From the NCBI GenBank assembly GCA_965230515.1, contig OZ246007.1, positions 434,001-498,000 of the forward strand: a stretch of 64,000 nucleotides of DNA, given 5' to 3'. The notes beneath the pieces were generated by a model, which saw only the letters and a list, made by a program, of their open reading frames with translations, was not told where the DNA came from and did no database searches. Numbering within the stretch: the first letter of the stretch is position 1; each line of letters starts with the position of its first letter. Position numbers and translations under genes: made by a program. This DNA comes from JAJFKB01 sp965230515. Lineage in GTDB: Bacteria > Pseudomonadota > Gammaproteobacteria > Pseudomonadales > IMCC2047. This document shows positions 51,236 to 59,891 of this stretch, piece by piece.

Positions 51236-54200
51236 TCACTCCTCGCGCTCCATATCCATCAGCTCGCGAATCGCAACGGCGAACATGGCGGTATCCACCT
51301 CAGCCACATTGCGTAGATCTGCCTGCATGGATTTCCAGCGGGCCAGGATATCCTGGCGCTCATCCATCCAGTAATCGATCCGCTCATCAACTGCCTGCGG
51401 CGCGTTATCGTCCAGTTTAATCATTGCCTGGGTCAGTTTTCGCAGTTGCAGGTCCAGATCATCCCTGAAGGTATCCCGCGCGGCGGCGTGCCAGCGATTA
51501 TCAACATCCAACAGGCTGATCTGATGACGGAACCAGTGCAGATCCAGCTTGTCGGCGATTTTGAAGAAAATATCCGCCACATATTCCAGATCTTTTCCAT
51601 CTGTCGCTGACGCCTCGATGATATCCAGTGCAAAATAGATCACACCACAAGTTGCGATATCAGCCGCCAATGCATCTGGAACACCGGATTTTGATAACGT
51701 TTTATGGGTGGCCTGCCACTGTTTCAGCGGCTCCCCACACAGCATATCCGGCATGTTCTGACACAGTTGCTTGATGCCCGGCGCAAAATATTCAATCACC
51801 GACCGTACATCGCCATAATTGCGCCGATGCCTGAGCAACCAGCGCGAACCGTGCCGCACAAGACGCATCACGGCAAACATCATATCGATCTGCACCTGTG
51901 CGGATATCTGGTTGTCCAGCGCCTCAATCGCCTGCCATTTTTGGGGCATCTGAAAAATATCCCGTGCAATGACGTAAGCCATGGCGATCTGTTCATTTTG
52001 CGCATCGGTAGAATTACGCATGCGATTCACAAAGGTAATGCCCATGTGATTCACAATATCATTGGCCAGCTGCGTGGCGATAATTTCGCGACGCAGTTGA
52101 TGTTGATGCACCGCCGTTTTGTATTTTTTAACCAAAATCGCCGGAAATGCCGTTTCTATGATACTGGACATATAGGGGTCATCCGGTATCGAGGTGTTAA
52201 CCAGCACTTCCTTCAACTCTGCCTTACTGTAGGATAGCAAAACGGCCAGTTCAGGCCGGGTCAGCGTTTTACCTTCCTCAAACCGCTGCAATACCTCTTC
52301 ATCGCCGGGCAGGTACTCCAGCGCTCTGTCCAGCTTTCCGGATTCCTCCAGATAGCTGATAAAACGCAAATACTCGTTCATATACTGACCGGCTCGGGAA
52401 TGCGCAATACTGATCGCCTGCACTTGCTGGTAGTTGTTCTCCAGCACCAGTTCCGATACGTCATCTGTCATATCAACCAGCAGCTTATTGCGCTGTTTTT
52501 CGGTCAGCTCTCCCGATGTCACCAGGTTATCGATCAGAATCTTGATGTTGACTTCATGGTCGGAGCAGTCCACCCCGCCTGCGTTATCAATGGCATCGGT
52601 GTTGCTCGCGCCTCCCGCCAGACAAAACTCCACACGGCCCAACTGCGTCATACCGAGATTGCCACCTTCCCCGATCACTCGTGCCTGCACCTGAGTGCCG
52701 TTAATCCGAATCGCATCATTCGCCTTGTCACCCACATCGGCATTCGACTCTCCGCTACCCTTGATGTAAGTGCCGATACCACCATTCCAGATCATATCGA
52801 CTGGCGACTTCAACAATGCCACGATCAGGTCGTTGGGGGTCAAGTGGTTTTCCTCAATTGCAAAGCGTTTTTTCATTTCAGGCGTGATAACGACCGATTT
52901 AGCGCTACGCTGAAAAATCCCGCCTCCTTTTGAGATCAGCTTGCTTTCATAATCCGACCAGCTAGAACGAGGTTTTTCAAACAGTCTTTTGCGCTCCAGA
53001 TAGCTTTTTGCCGGATCGGGATCGGGGTCCACAAAGATATGCATATGGTTAAACGCCGCAACCAGCCTGATATGTTCAGAAAGCAGCATGCCGTTACCAA
53101 ACACATCACCACCCATATCACCGATACCGACAACGGTAAAATCCTCTTTTTGAACGTCATGACCCATCTCCCGGAAATGGCGCTGTACTGACACCCAGGC
53201 ACCCCGCGCGGTAATTCCCATACCCTTATGGTCATAACCCTGGCTGCCACCCGAAGCAAATGCATCTCCCAGCCAAAAACCGTAATCCTTTGAGATTCCG
53301 TTGGATATATCCGAGAACGTCGCTGTACCCTTGTCTGCCGCCACAACCATGTAAGGATCATCTTCGTCATAGCGAATCACATCCACCGGCGGAATCACTT
53401 TACCATTTAGCAGGTTATCACTGACATCAAGCAATCCACGGATAAAGGTTTTATAGCAAGCGATGCCCTCTTCCATGAAGGCTTCCCGGTCGGGCATTTC
53501 CAGGGTTCGGTGGGCCACAAAGCCACCCTTTGCACCGACCGGCACGATCACAGCATTCTTCACCTGCTGCGCCTTCACCAGGCCCAGTATTTCGGTACGA
53601 TAATCCTCAATACGGTCCGACCAGCGCAAACCGCCACGTGCCACTTTTCCACCCCGCAGATGAACACCTTCCATACGGTTTGAATACACAAATATTTCAA
53701 ACATCGGTCTTGGCAAGGGTATATCCGGCAGTTGCCCCGGGTTGAATTTAAATGAGATGTACTCTTTAAGCTCACCTTCGCTGTTACGCTGGAAAAAATT
53801 GGTTCGCAGCATTGCCTTGTTGAGCTCCAGATAACGTCGGAGCACCCGGTCTTCGCTCAGGCTTTCAATCTTGTCTAACAGTTCGGTATAGGTGCCTTCA
53901 AGGTTGTCCAGTTTTTGCTGTCGTTGCTTGAGGGATAGCTTAAGCGACGGATCAAATTTTGTTTCAAAGTAGGCAACGATCAATTTTGCAATTTCAGAAT
54001 GACGCAACAGTGTGTCGGCGATATAGTCCTGACTCAGCCCCAGCCTGATCTGTTTCATGTAACGCCCACAGGCTCTCAGGAAAGCGATTGAACGCCAGTC
54101 CATTCCCGCAGCAAGCACCAATCGGTTAAAGCTGTCATTACTCGCCAGGCCTTCCCATAGTGCGTCAAAGGCATCCGTAAACAACTTATTGCTACTCACA

Positions 54201-56101
54201 GCATCCACTTGCCCATCCAACCGGTAGATCAGATTAAAATCATGGTTCCAGGCGACCCGCCCATCACGATCCACAATTTTGTAGGGGTGCTCACCAAGTA
54301 CTTTTAAACCGAGGTTTTCCAGTATTGGAATGATGTCGGACAGCGGTAACGGCTTTTCTCGGTGATACAGGGAAAAGTGCACCACTTCGTCATCATCTTC
54401 AGCATATTGGTAGAACCAGGTAGTCAGCGGATTCTCATCGGATAACGATAGTATATGCTGCACATCACTGACGCCGACTCTGGGTGGAAAGTTATCCCGA
54501 AAACTGCTGGGAAAAGCATTCTGGAAGCGCCGACCATAGAGAATACCCTTTTCTTCACCGTACTTTTCTATTAACCCCTGCAATAGCTCGTCCTGCCAGG
54601 AACGGGTCACATCGATCACTTCCTGTTCCAGATCCTCCGGGTCAAAATCCACTTCCTCGCCGGGATCGGTGCGCAGAACAAAATGCGTACGCACCAGAAT
54701 GGATTCACCAAAATAGGTAGTAAACTCAACGTTCAGCGATTTAAAGGTGCGGCACAATATATCCTGGATTTTAGTTCGAACTTCGGTGTTGTAGGTCTCT
54801 TTAGGCATATAGACCAGGCAGGAAAAAAACTTCCCGTAATGATCCTTACGTACAAACAGACGTGTTTGTTGTCGCTCCTTAATCTGTGCGACGCTGGTTG
54901 CTGTCTGGAACAGTTCATTGATATCAGTCTGGAAAAGCTCCTCTCTTGGAAAGGTATCCAGCACCCTCGCCAACTCTTTGCATTCGTGGCTAAAGGGGTA
55001 CAAGCCAGATCGTTCTATAATCTGCTCGACTTTCTTGCGCAGCACGGGGATACGCTGCAACCTTTCGGTGTAGACCGGCAAGGTATACAGGCCAAGAAAT
55101 CCGTGTTCTCCAATGACCTCCCCTTTACTGTTAAACTCCCGTACCGCGATATAATCCGGATAGGCCGGGCGATGTACCCGCGCAATGGTCCCGGACTTCG
55201 CGAAACTGAGCACATGAGGCGCTTCTATGAAAGTTTGCAACTCCTCACTCAGGTCACTCAGATACTTGCTCCGGGTCGACTTCTCCTTGTGTTTGACGAT
55301 ACCCAGTTCCTCACCGTCCATATGCTTGATCAGTTTTTTGCGGCCCTCTCGAACCAACTCATATTTTTTGTAGCCGAGAAACGTGTAGTTGTGATCCAGA
55401 AGCCATTTCAGGAAGGTAATGGCCTCTTCAATCTCCTCACTGTTAACCGGTGGCGGATGATTACTCATGCCTGCGATGATCTGCTCTACCCGGGATTTCA
55501 TCGCATCAAAATCCGAAACCACGATACGCACATCGGCTAAAACAGTTTCCAGATCCTTCTCCAGCTGTTCCAGAACCTTTTTTCCGGCCATTCGGTCGAC
55601 TTCGAAGTACATAAAGGCTTCGGTTTCATAGCCCTTGATATCAACCGGACAGCCCTTTTCATAACTGCAAATTGCCCGGTCCTGCAGTTTACCGCTGGCA
55701 TCACGTTTGACCTGGGAGACCATGCTTTGTACGGCATGAATATTGATCTCCTGGCGGGTCAGCTCCATACGCACGGAATCCACCAGAAAGGCCATATCAG
55801 TGTGCAGCACCATGACAATGGTATGACTGGACTGCCAGAAATGTTGCTCAAAATCGGGATTAAATACTTTGATCTTTGGCCTTGTTCGCTGAAACTCCTG
55901 GTTAAACTTCCAGGCGCCTAGTGTCTGTCCATAAACATCCGATACCGGTTTACCGGTCAAATCCTCCATCGGGGTATTTTGAAAAAAATCCCGGGCGAAT
56001 ATGCCAACCGAGTCCTGCTGTGATTGACTGAGTTTTCTCTTCAGCTCTGCAGTTAGCAGCGACATGCATTTGTTTTTGTCACCCTTCATCACACCTTTCA
56101 T
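51236..56101 (-). CDS. gdhB: NAD-specific glutamate dehydrogenase, large (GDH-180) type
   Basis: The 1,621-residue enzyme oxidatively deaminates glutamate to 2-oxoglutarate and ammonia with NAD+, feeding carbon from amino acids into the TCA cycle. Long N-terminal ACT-like regulatory regions (about 1-700) precede the catalytic core with VVPVGAKGGFVAHR (substrate Lys), GTATFSDISNGISKDYGFWLGDAFASGG, VVGIGDMGGDVFGNGMLLSEH (nucleotide binding) and a long helical C-terminal domain. The size and motifs define the GDH-180 class, activated by aspartate or arginine in known cases. It is divergent from the 5-oxoprolinase gene, 120 bases away. Confidence 0.96.
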   Translation of the reverse strand: MKGVMKGDKNKCMSLLTAELKRKLSQSQQDSVGIFARDFFQNTPMEDLTGKPVSDVYGQTLGAWKFNQEFQRTRPKIKVFNPDFEQHFWQSSHTIVMVLHTDMAFLVDSVRMELTRQEINIHAVQSMVSQVKRDASGKLQDRAICSYEKGCPVDIKGYETEAFMYFEVDRMAGKKVLEQLEKDLETVLADVRIVVSDFDAMKSRVEQIIAGMSNHPPPVNSEEIEEAITFLKWLLDHNYTFLGYKKYELVREGRKKLIKHMDGEELGIVKHKEKSTRSKYLSDLSEELQTFIEAPHVLSFAKSGTIARVHRPAYPDYIAVREFNSKGEVIGEHGFLGLYTLPVYTERLQRIPVLRKKVEQIIERSGLYPFSHECKELARVLDTFPREELFQTDINELFQTATSVAQIKERQQTRLFVRKDHYGKFFSCLVYMPKETYNTEVRTKIQDILCRTFKSLNVEFTTYFGESILVRTHFVLRTDPGEEVDFDPEDLEQEVIDVTRSWQDELLQGLIEKYGEEKGILYGRRFQNAFPSSFRDNFPPRVGVSDVQHILSLSDENPLTTWFYQYAEDDDEVVHFSLYHREKPLPLSDIIPILENLGLKVLGEHPYKIVDRDGRVAWNHDFNLIYRLDGQVDAVSSNKLFTDAFDALWEGLASNDSFNRLVLAAGMDWRSIAFLRACGRYMKQIRLGLSQDYIADTLLRHSEIAKLIVAYFETKFDPSLKLSLKQRQQKLDNLEGTYTELLDKIESLSEDRVLRRYLELNKAMLRTNFFQRNSEGELKEYISFKFNPGQLPDIPLPRPMFEIFVYSNRMEGVHLRGGKVARGGLRWSDRIEDYRTEILGLVKAQQVKNAVIVPVGAKGGFVAHRTLEMPDREAFMEEGIACYKTFIRGLLDVSDNLLNGKVIPPVDVIRYDEDDPYMVVAADKGTATFSDISNGISKDYGFWLGDAFASGGSQGYDHKGMGITARGAWVSVQRHFREMGHDVQKEDFTVVGIGDMGGDVFGNGMLLSEHIRLVAAFNHMHIFVDPDPDPAKSYLERKRLFEKPRSSWSDYESKLISKGGGIFQRSAKSVVITPEMKKRFAIEENHLTPNDLIVALLKSPVDMIWNGGIGTYIKGSGESNADVGDKANDAIRINGTQVQARVIGEGGNLGMTQLGRVEFCLAGGASNTDAIDNAGGVDCSDHEVNIKILIDNLVTSGELTEKQRNKLLVDMTDDVSELVLENNYQQVQAISIAHSRAGQYMNEYLRFISYLEESGKLDRALEYLPGDEEVLQRFEEGKTLTRPELAVLLSYSKAELKEVLVNTSIPDDPYMSSIIETAFPAILVKKYKTAVHQHQLRREIIATQLANDIVNHMGITFVNRMRNSTDAQNEQIAMAYVIARDIFQMPQKWQAIEALDNQISAQVQIDMMFAVMRLVRHGSRWLLRHRRNYGDVRSVIEYFAPGIKQLCQNMPDMLCGEPLKQWQATHKTLSKSGVPDALAADIATCGVIYFALDIIEASATDGKDLEYVADIFFKIADKLDLHWFRHQISLLDVDNRWHAAARDTFRDDLDLQLRKLTQAMIKLDDNAPQAVDERIDYWMDERQDILARWKSMQADLRNVAEVDTAMFAVAIRELMDMEREE

Positions 56102-56221
56102 CTTTTCGGACCCTTTTTAATTTTTTCACGTTGAGGGGTTGAGTTCGATGCGCTTTTGTTGACAACTGATTTACAATAGCTCAGCCGAATATCAACAAGT
56201 ATAGCTAATAATTGGATTTTA

Positions 56222-59200
56222 ATGAGTTTTTCAGCACGCAGTAATCAGCACCAGTCTCCGGCCAGGTGGCAATTCTGGATCGATCGTGGTGGTACCTTTA
56301 CAGACGTTGTCGCTCTGGACCCGCAAGGTCAGCTGACCACCCGCAAATTGCTATCGGAAAACCCGAAACAATATGAGGATGCCGCGTTGCAGGGCATCAG
56401 GGAGATTCTGGGTCTAAAACCGGAAACCCCGATTCCTGAGGCCCTTTTGGGATCGGTCAAAATGGGTACCACCGTGGCAACCAATGCGTTGCTGGAAAGA
56501 AAAGGCACTCCCACACTTCTGGCAATTACCCGGGGATTCAGGGATGCGCTGCGGATTGGTTACCAGAACAGACCGGCTTTATTCGCGCTGAATATTCAAA
56601 AACCGGAACTGCTTTACCAGCAGGTTATCGAGATTGAGGAGCGCGTCGATGCAAATGGCAGAGTGGTTAGCCCTCTCAATCTCGAGCGTGCCAGAGCGGA
56701 TCTGACCAGTGCCTATCGTCAGGGGCTGCGTTCAGTTGCCATTGTTCTGATGCACGGTTATCGATATGCAGAGCACGAAAAACAGCTGGTAGAGTTGGCA
56801 CAACAGATTGGTTTTACCCAGATCTCCTCCAGTCACCAGACCAGCCCCTTGATGAAGCTGGTCAGCCGCGGCGATACGACTGTGGTCGACGCCTACCTGT
56901 CACCCATTTTAAAACACTATATCGACCGGGTCGCTTCACAGCTGGGTACCGCACGATTGATGTTTATGCAATCCAACGGAAGCCTCACCAGCGCGGACCG
57001 TTTCCAGGGCAAGGACAGCATTCTGTCGGGCCCGGCCGGCGGTATTGTCGGCGCCGCAAAAAGCTGCCTGCAAGCAGGCCACCGGCGTATTATTGCCTTT
57101 GACATGGGCGGAACCTCAACCGATGTATCTCACTTTGACGGAGAATACGAGCGCACCTTTGACGCAGTTGTTGCCGGAGTGCGTATGCGCGCACCCATGA
57201 TGCAGATACATACGGTAGCGGCCGGTGGCGGTTCCATCGTCAGGTTTGATGGCACCCGTTTCCGGGTCGGCCCTGAATCGGCTGGTGCCAACCCCGGCCC
57301 CGCCTGTTATCGCCAGGGTGGCCCCCTGACAGTGACAGATTGCAATCTGATGCTCGGCAAGATCAATCCTGACCTGTTCCCCAGCGTATTTGGCGGGGCC
57401 AACGACCAGCCGCTCGATTTAGCGCGCGTCCAGCAGGCTTTCGCCGAACTTGCGGAAGAGGTGTACCAACAGACCGGGCAGCAACTGGAGCCAATGCAAA
57501 TCGCCGACGGATTTCTCAAGATTGCCGTCGATAATATGGCCAACGCCATCAAACAGATCTCCACGCAGCGCGGTTATGATGTGACCACCTACACCCTTTG
57601 CAGTTTCGGCGGTGCCGGGGGACAGCACGCCTGCCGGGTTGCCGACGCACTGGGTATCAGCAAAATTATTCTTCATCCGTTGGCCGGCGTGCTGTCCGCC
57701 TACGGAATGGGGCTGGCGGACCTGGGTTGTATCCATCAACAAACGGTGGAGCAACTGTTTGACCCATCTTTGGTGAGGGAGATTACTACGGTATTTGAAC
57801 AGCTGGAACAAAAGGGATATCACGAAATCAGTCAGCAGGTCGACTCACCGGACAGGCTTCACCATCGCCGAACCGCTTATCTTAAATACCAGGGTACCGA
57901 CGCCAGTCTGCCTGTTCCCTTTACCGATTTTGAAACGGCACAAACGGCCTTTGCAAAAGCCCATCACCAGCATTATGGCTTCGCCATTCCCGACAAGCCG
58001 CTGATACTGGAGTCGATCTCGGTGGAAACGACGAGCGAAGGAGAACCGATCGGTGCTGTCACCCGGTTACCGAAGAAAGTTCGTTCTACACTTAAAGCCG
58101 AACAGCACAAACCGTTCTACAGCAACGATCAGATGCACACCGCTTCCGTTTATTACCGGGACAAAATGGTTCCGGGCGTCCAGGTTGACGGCCCTGCAAT
58201 TATAGCGGAAGCCACGGGAACGACTATTCTTGAACCCGGATGGCGTGCCACCCTCAGCGAGTTGGGTAATCTGGAACTGGAACGGGTCAGCGCGCTTCCC
58301 TCCCGTGTCTCGCTGGGTACAGAGGCCGACCCGGTGATGCTGGAGGTATTTAATAATCTCTTTATGTCGATTGCCGAGCAGATGGGTGCCACGCTTGCAA
58401 ACACCAGCTACTCGGTCAATGTAAAAGAGCGTCTGGATTTCTCCTGCGCGATATTTAGCGCCGAAGGGGATCTGGTTGCCAATGCGCCACACATGCCGGT
58501 ACATCTGGGTTCCATGGGCGAAAGCGTCAAGTCCGTTATTTCCCGGTTTAACGCTGAGATTATGCCCGGGGATGCCTATGTCACCAACGCTCCCTATAAC
58601 GGCGGCACCCACCTGCCGGATATCACGGTGATTACGCCGGTATTTGACCGAAGCAATTCGGCTATTCTGTTTTTTGTTGCCTCACGAGGCCACCATGCCG
58701 ATATCGGCGGGATCACACCGGGCTCCATGCCCCCGGATAGCGTAACGGTTGAGCAGGAGGGTGTGCTCTTTGATAATCTCCGTTTGCTGCATCAGGGCCA
58801 GTTTCGGGAAGCGGAAATTCGCGAGTTGTTGTGCTCCGGCCCATGGCCCGCTCGTAACCCCGATCAAAATATTGCTGACCTTAAAGCCCAGATTGCCGCG
58901 AATAACAAGGGCGTTAACGAGATGTGGCGGATGATCGATCATTTCGGCACTGACACGGTACTGGCCTACATGCGCCACGTACAGGATAATGCCGAAGCGG
59001 CCGTCAGAAAGGTGATCAGCGAGCTCAGGGACTGCCAATTCACCTACCCTATTGACGATCTGGCAACCCTTCAGGTGCGCATTACGCTGAATCAGGAACG
59101 AACCGGGGCCACGGTGGACTTTACGGGCACCTCCGATCAGCTGCCCAGCAATTTCAATGCTCCTTCGGCGATCTGCAAAGCCGCCGTTCTGTACGTATTC

Positions 59201-59863
59201 CGCACCCTGGTTCAGGATGATATCCCCATGAATCAGGGCTGTTTGAAACCGATCCGGATTATCATTCCTGAAGGCTCCATGCTTAATCCCCGGTACCCTG
59301 CAGCCGTGGTGGCCGGTAATGTGGAAACATCGCAATGGATCGTCAATGCGCTATATGGCGCGCTGGGCGTTTGTGCAGCCGCCCAGGGCACCATGAACAA
59401 CTTTACCTTTGGTGATGATAGCTATCAGTATTATGAAACGATTGCCGGCGGCATGGGTGCCGGACCGGATTTTGATGGTGCCGATGCGGTACAGACACAC
59501 ATGACCAATTCACGATTAACCGATCCTGAAGTGTTAGAATGGCGATACCCGGTTCTGGTGGAGGATTTTTCGATTCGCACAGGCAGTGGTGGCAAGGGAA
59601 AAAGCCGGGGCGGTGATGGCGTTGTCCGGAAAATCAGGTTTCAGCAACAGATGACCGCCGCCATACTGTCCTCACACCGCATCACGCAGCCTTTTGGCCT
59701 GTGCGGAGGAGAATCCGGCAAAACAGGTGCATGTTACGTTGAAAAAGCGGATGGCGGCAGGACAAGACTTCAGGCCACGGAGAGCATCAAACTGGATGAT
59801 GGCGATACCTTTGTCATTGAAACCCCAGGCGGCGGTGGCTATGGTTCACCGCCAAATGACTAA
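56222..59863 (+). CDS. 5-oxoprolinase, HyuA-HyuB fusion (ATP-dependent)
   Basis: The 1,213-residue protein opens 5-oxoproline (pyroglutamate) to glutamate with ATP. Residues about 15-720 are HyuA-like (FWIDRGGTFTDVVA at the start, VKMGTTVATNALLERKG, FDMGGTSTDVS and AAGGGSIVRFDG with the ATPase-fold signatures). Residues about 720-1,205 are HyuB-like (MSIAEQMGATLANTSYSVNVKERLDFSCAIF, HMPVHLGSM, NAPYNGGTHLPDIT, HHADIGGITPGSMPP, ending in the GGGYG motif). Eukaryotic-type single-chain fusions of about 1,200-1,290 residues are typical. The LuxR-type regulator gene follows 28 bases on, and the divergent NAD-GDH would consume the product. That pathway link is inference. Confidence 0.95.
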   Translation: MSFSARSNQHQSPARWQFWIDRGGTFTDVVALDPQGQLTTRKLLSENPKQYEDAALQGIREILGLKPETPIPEALLGSVKMGTTVATNALLERKGTPTLLAITRGFRDALRIGYQNRPALFALNIQKPELLYQQVIEIEERVDANGRVVSPLNLERARADLTSAYRQGLRSVAIVLMHGYRYAEHEKQLVELAQQIGFTQISSSHQTSPLMKLVSRGDTTVVDAYLSPILKHYIDRVASQLGTARLMFMQSNGSLTSADRFQGKDSILSGPAGGIVGAAKSCLQAGHRRIIAFDMGGTSTDVSHFDGEYERTFDAVVAGVRMRAPMMQIHTVAAGGGSIVRFDGTRFRVGPESAGANPGPACYRQGGPLTVTDCNLMLGKINPDLFPSVFGGANDQPLDLARVQQAFAELAEEVYQQTGQQLEPMQIADGFLKIAVDNMANAIKQISTQRGYDVTTYTLCSFGGAGGQHACRVADALGISKIILHPLAGVLSAYGMGLADLGCIHQQTVEQLFDPSLVREITTVFEQLEQKGYHEISQQVDSPDRLHHRRTAYLKYQGTDASLPVPFTDFETAQTAFAKAHHQHYGFAIPDKPLILESISVETTSEGEPIGAVTRLPKKVRSTLKAEQHKPFYSNDQMHTASVYYRDKMVPGVQVDGPAIIAEATGTTILEPGWRATLSELGNLELERVSALPSRVSLGTEADPVMLEVFNNLFMSIAEQMGATLANTSYSVNVKERLDFSCAIFSAEGDLVANAPHMPVHLGSMGESVKSVISRFNAEIMPGDAYVTNAPYNGGTHLPDITVITPVFDRSNSAILFFVASRGHHADIGGITPGSMPPDSVTVEQEGVLFDNLRLLHQGQFREAEIRELLCSGPWPARNPDQNIADLKAQIAANNKGVNEMWRMIDHFGTDTVLAYMRHVQDNAEAAVRKVISELRDCQFTYPIDDLATLQVRITLNQERTGATVDFTGTSDQLPSNFNAPSAICKAAVLYVFRTLVQDDIPMNQGCLKPIRIIIPEGSMLNPRYPAAVVAGNVETSQWIVNALYGALGVCAAAQGTMNNFTFGDDSYQYYETIAGGMGAGPDFDGADAVQTHMTNSRLTDPEVLEWRYPVLVEDFSIRTGSGGKGKSRGGDGVVRKIRFQQQMTAAILSSHRITQPFGLCGGESGKTGACYVEKADGGRTRLQATESIKLDDGDTFVIETPGGGGYGSPPND

Positions 59864-59891
59864 CATCAAAAAGAGGCCTGTTGAATAAACG

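Noticed and set aside
54683..55540. Long open frame on the plus strand opposite the NAD-glutamate dehydrogenase gene
   Set aside because: The minus strand encodes conserved dehydrogenase sequence throughout, and the opposite frame has no recognisable domain; it is a shadow.
58067..58612. 181-codon minus-strand frame inside the 5-oxoprolinase gene
   Set aside because: The plus strand is conserved HyuB sequence here; the frame is a coincidence of codon bias.
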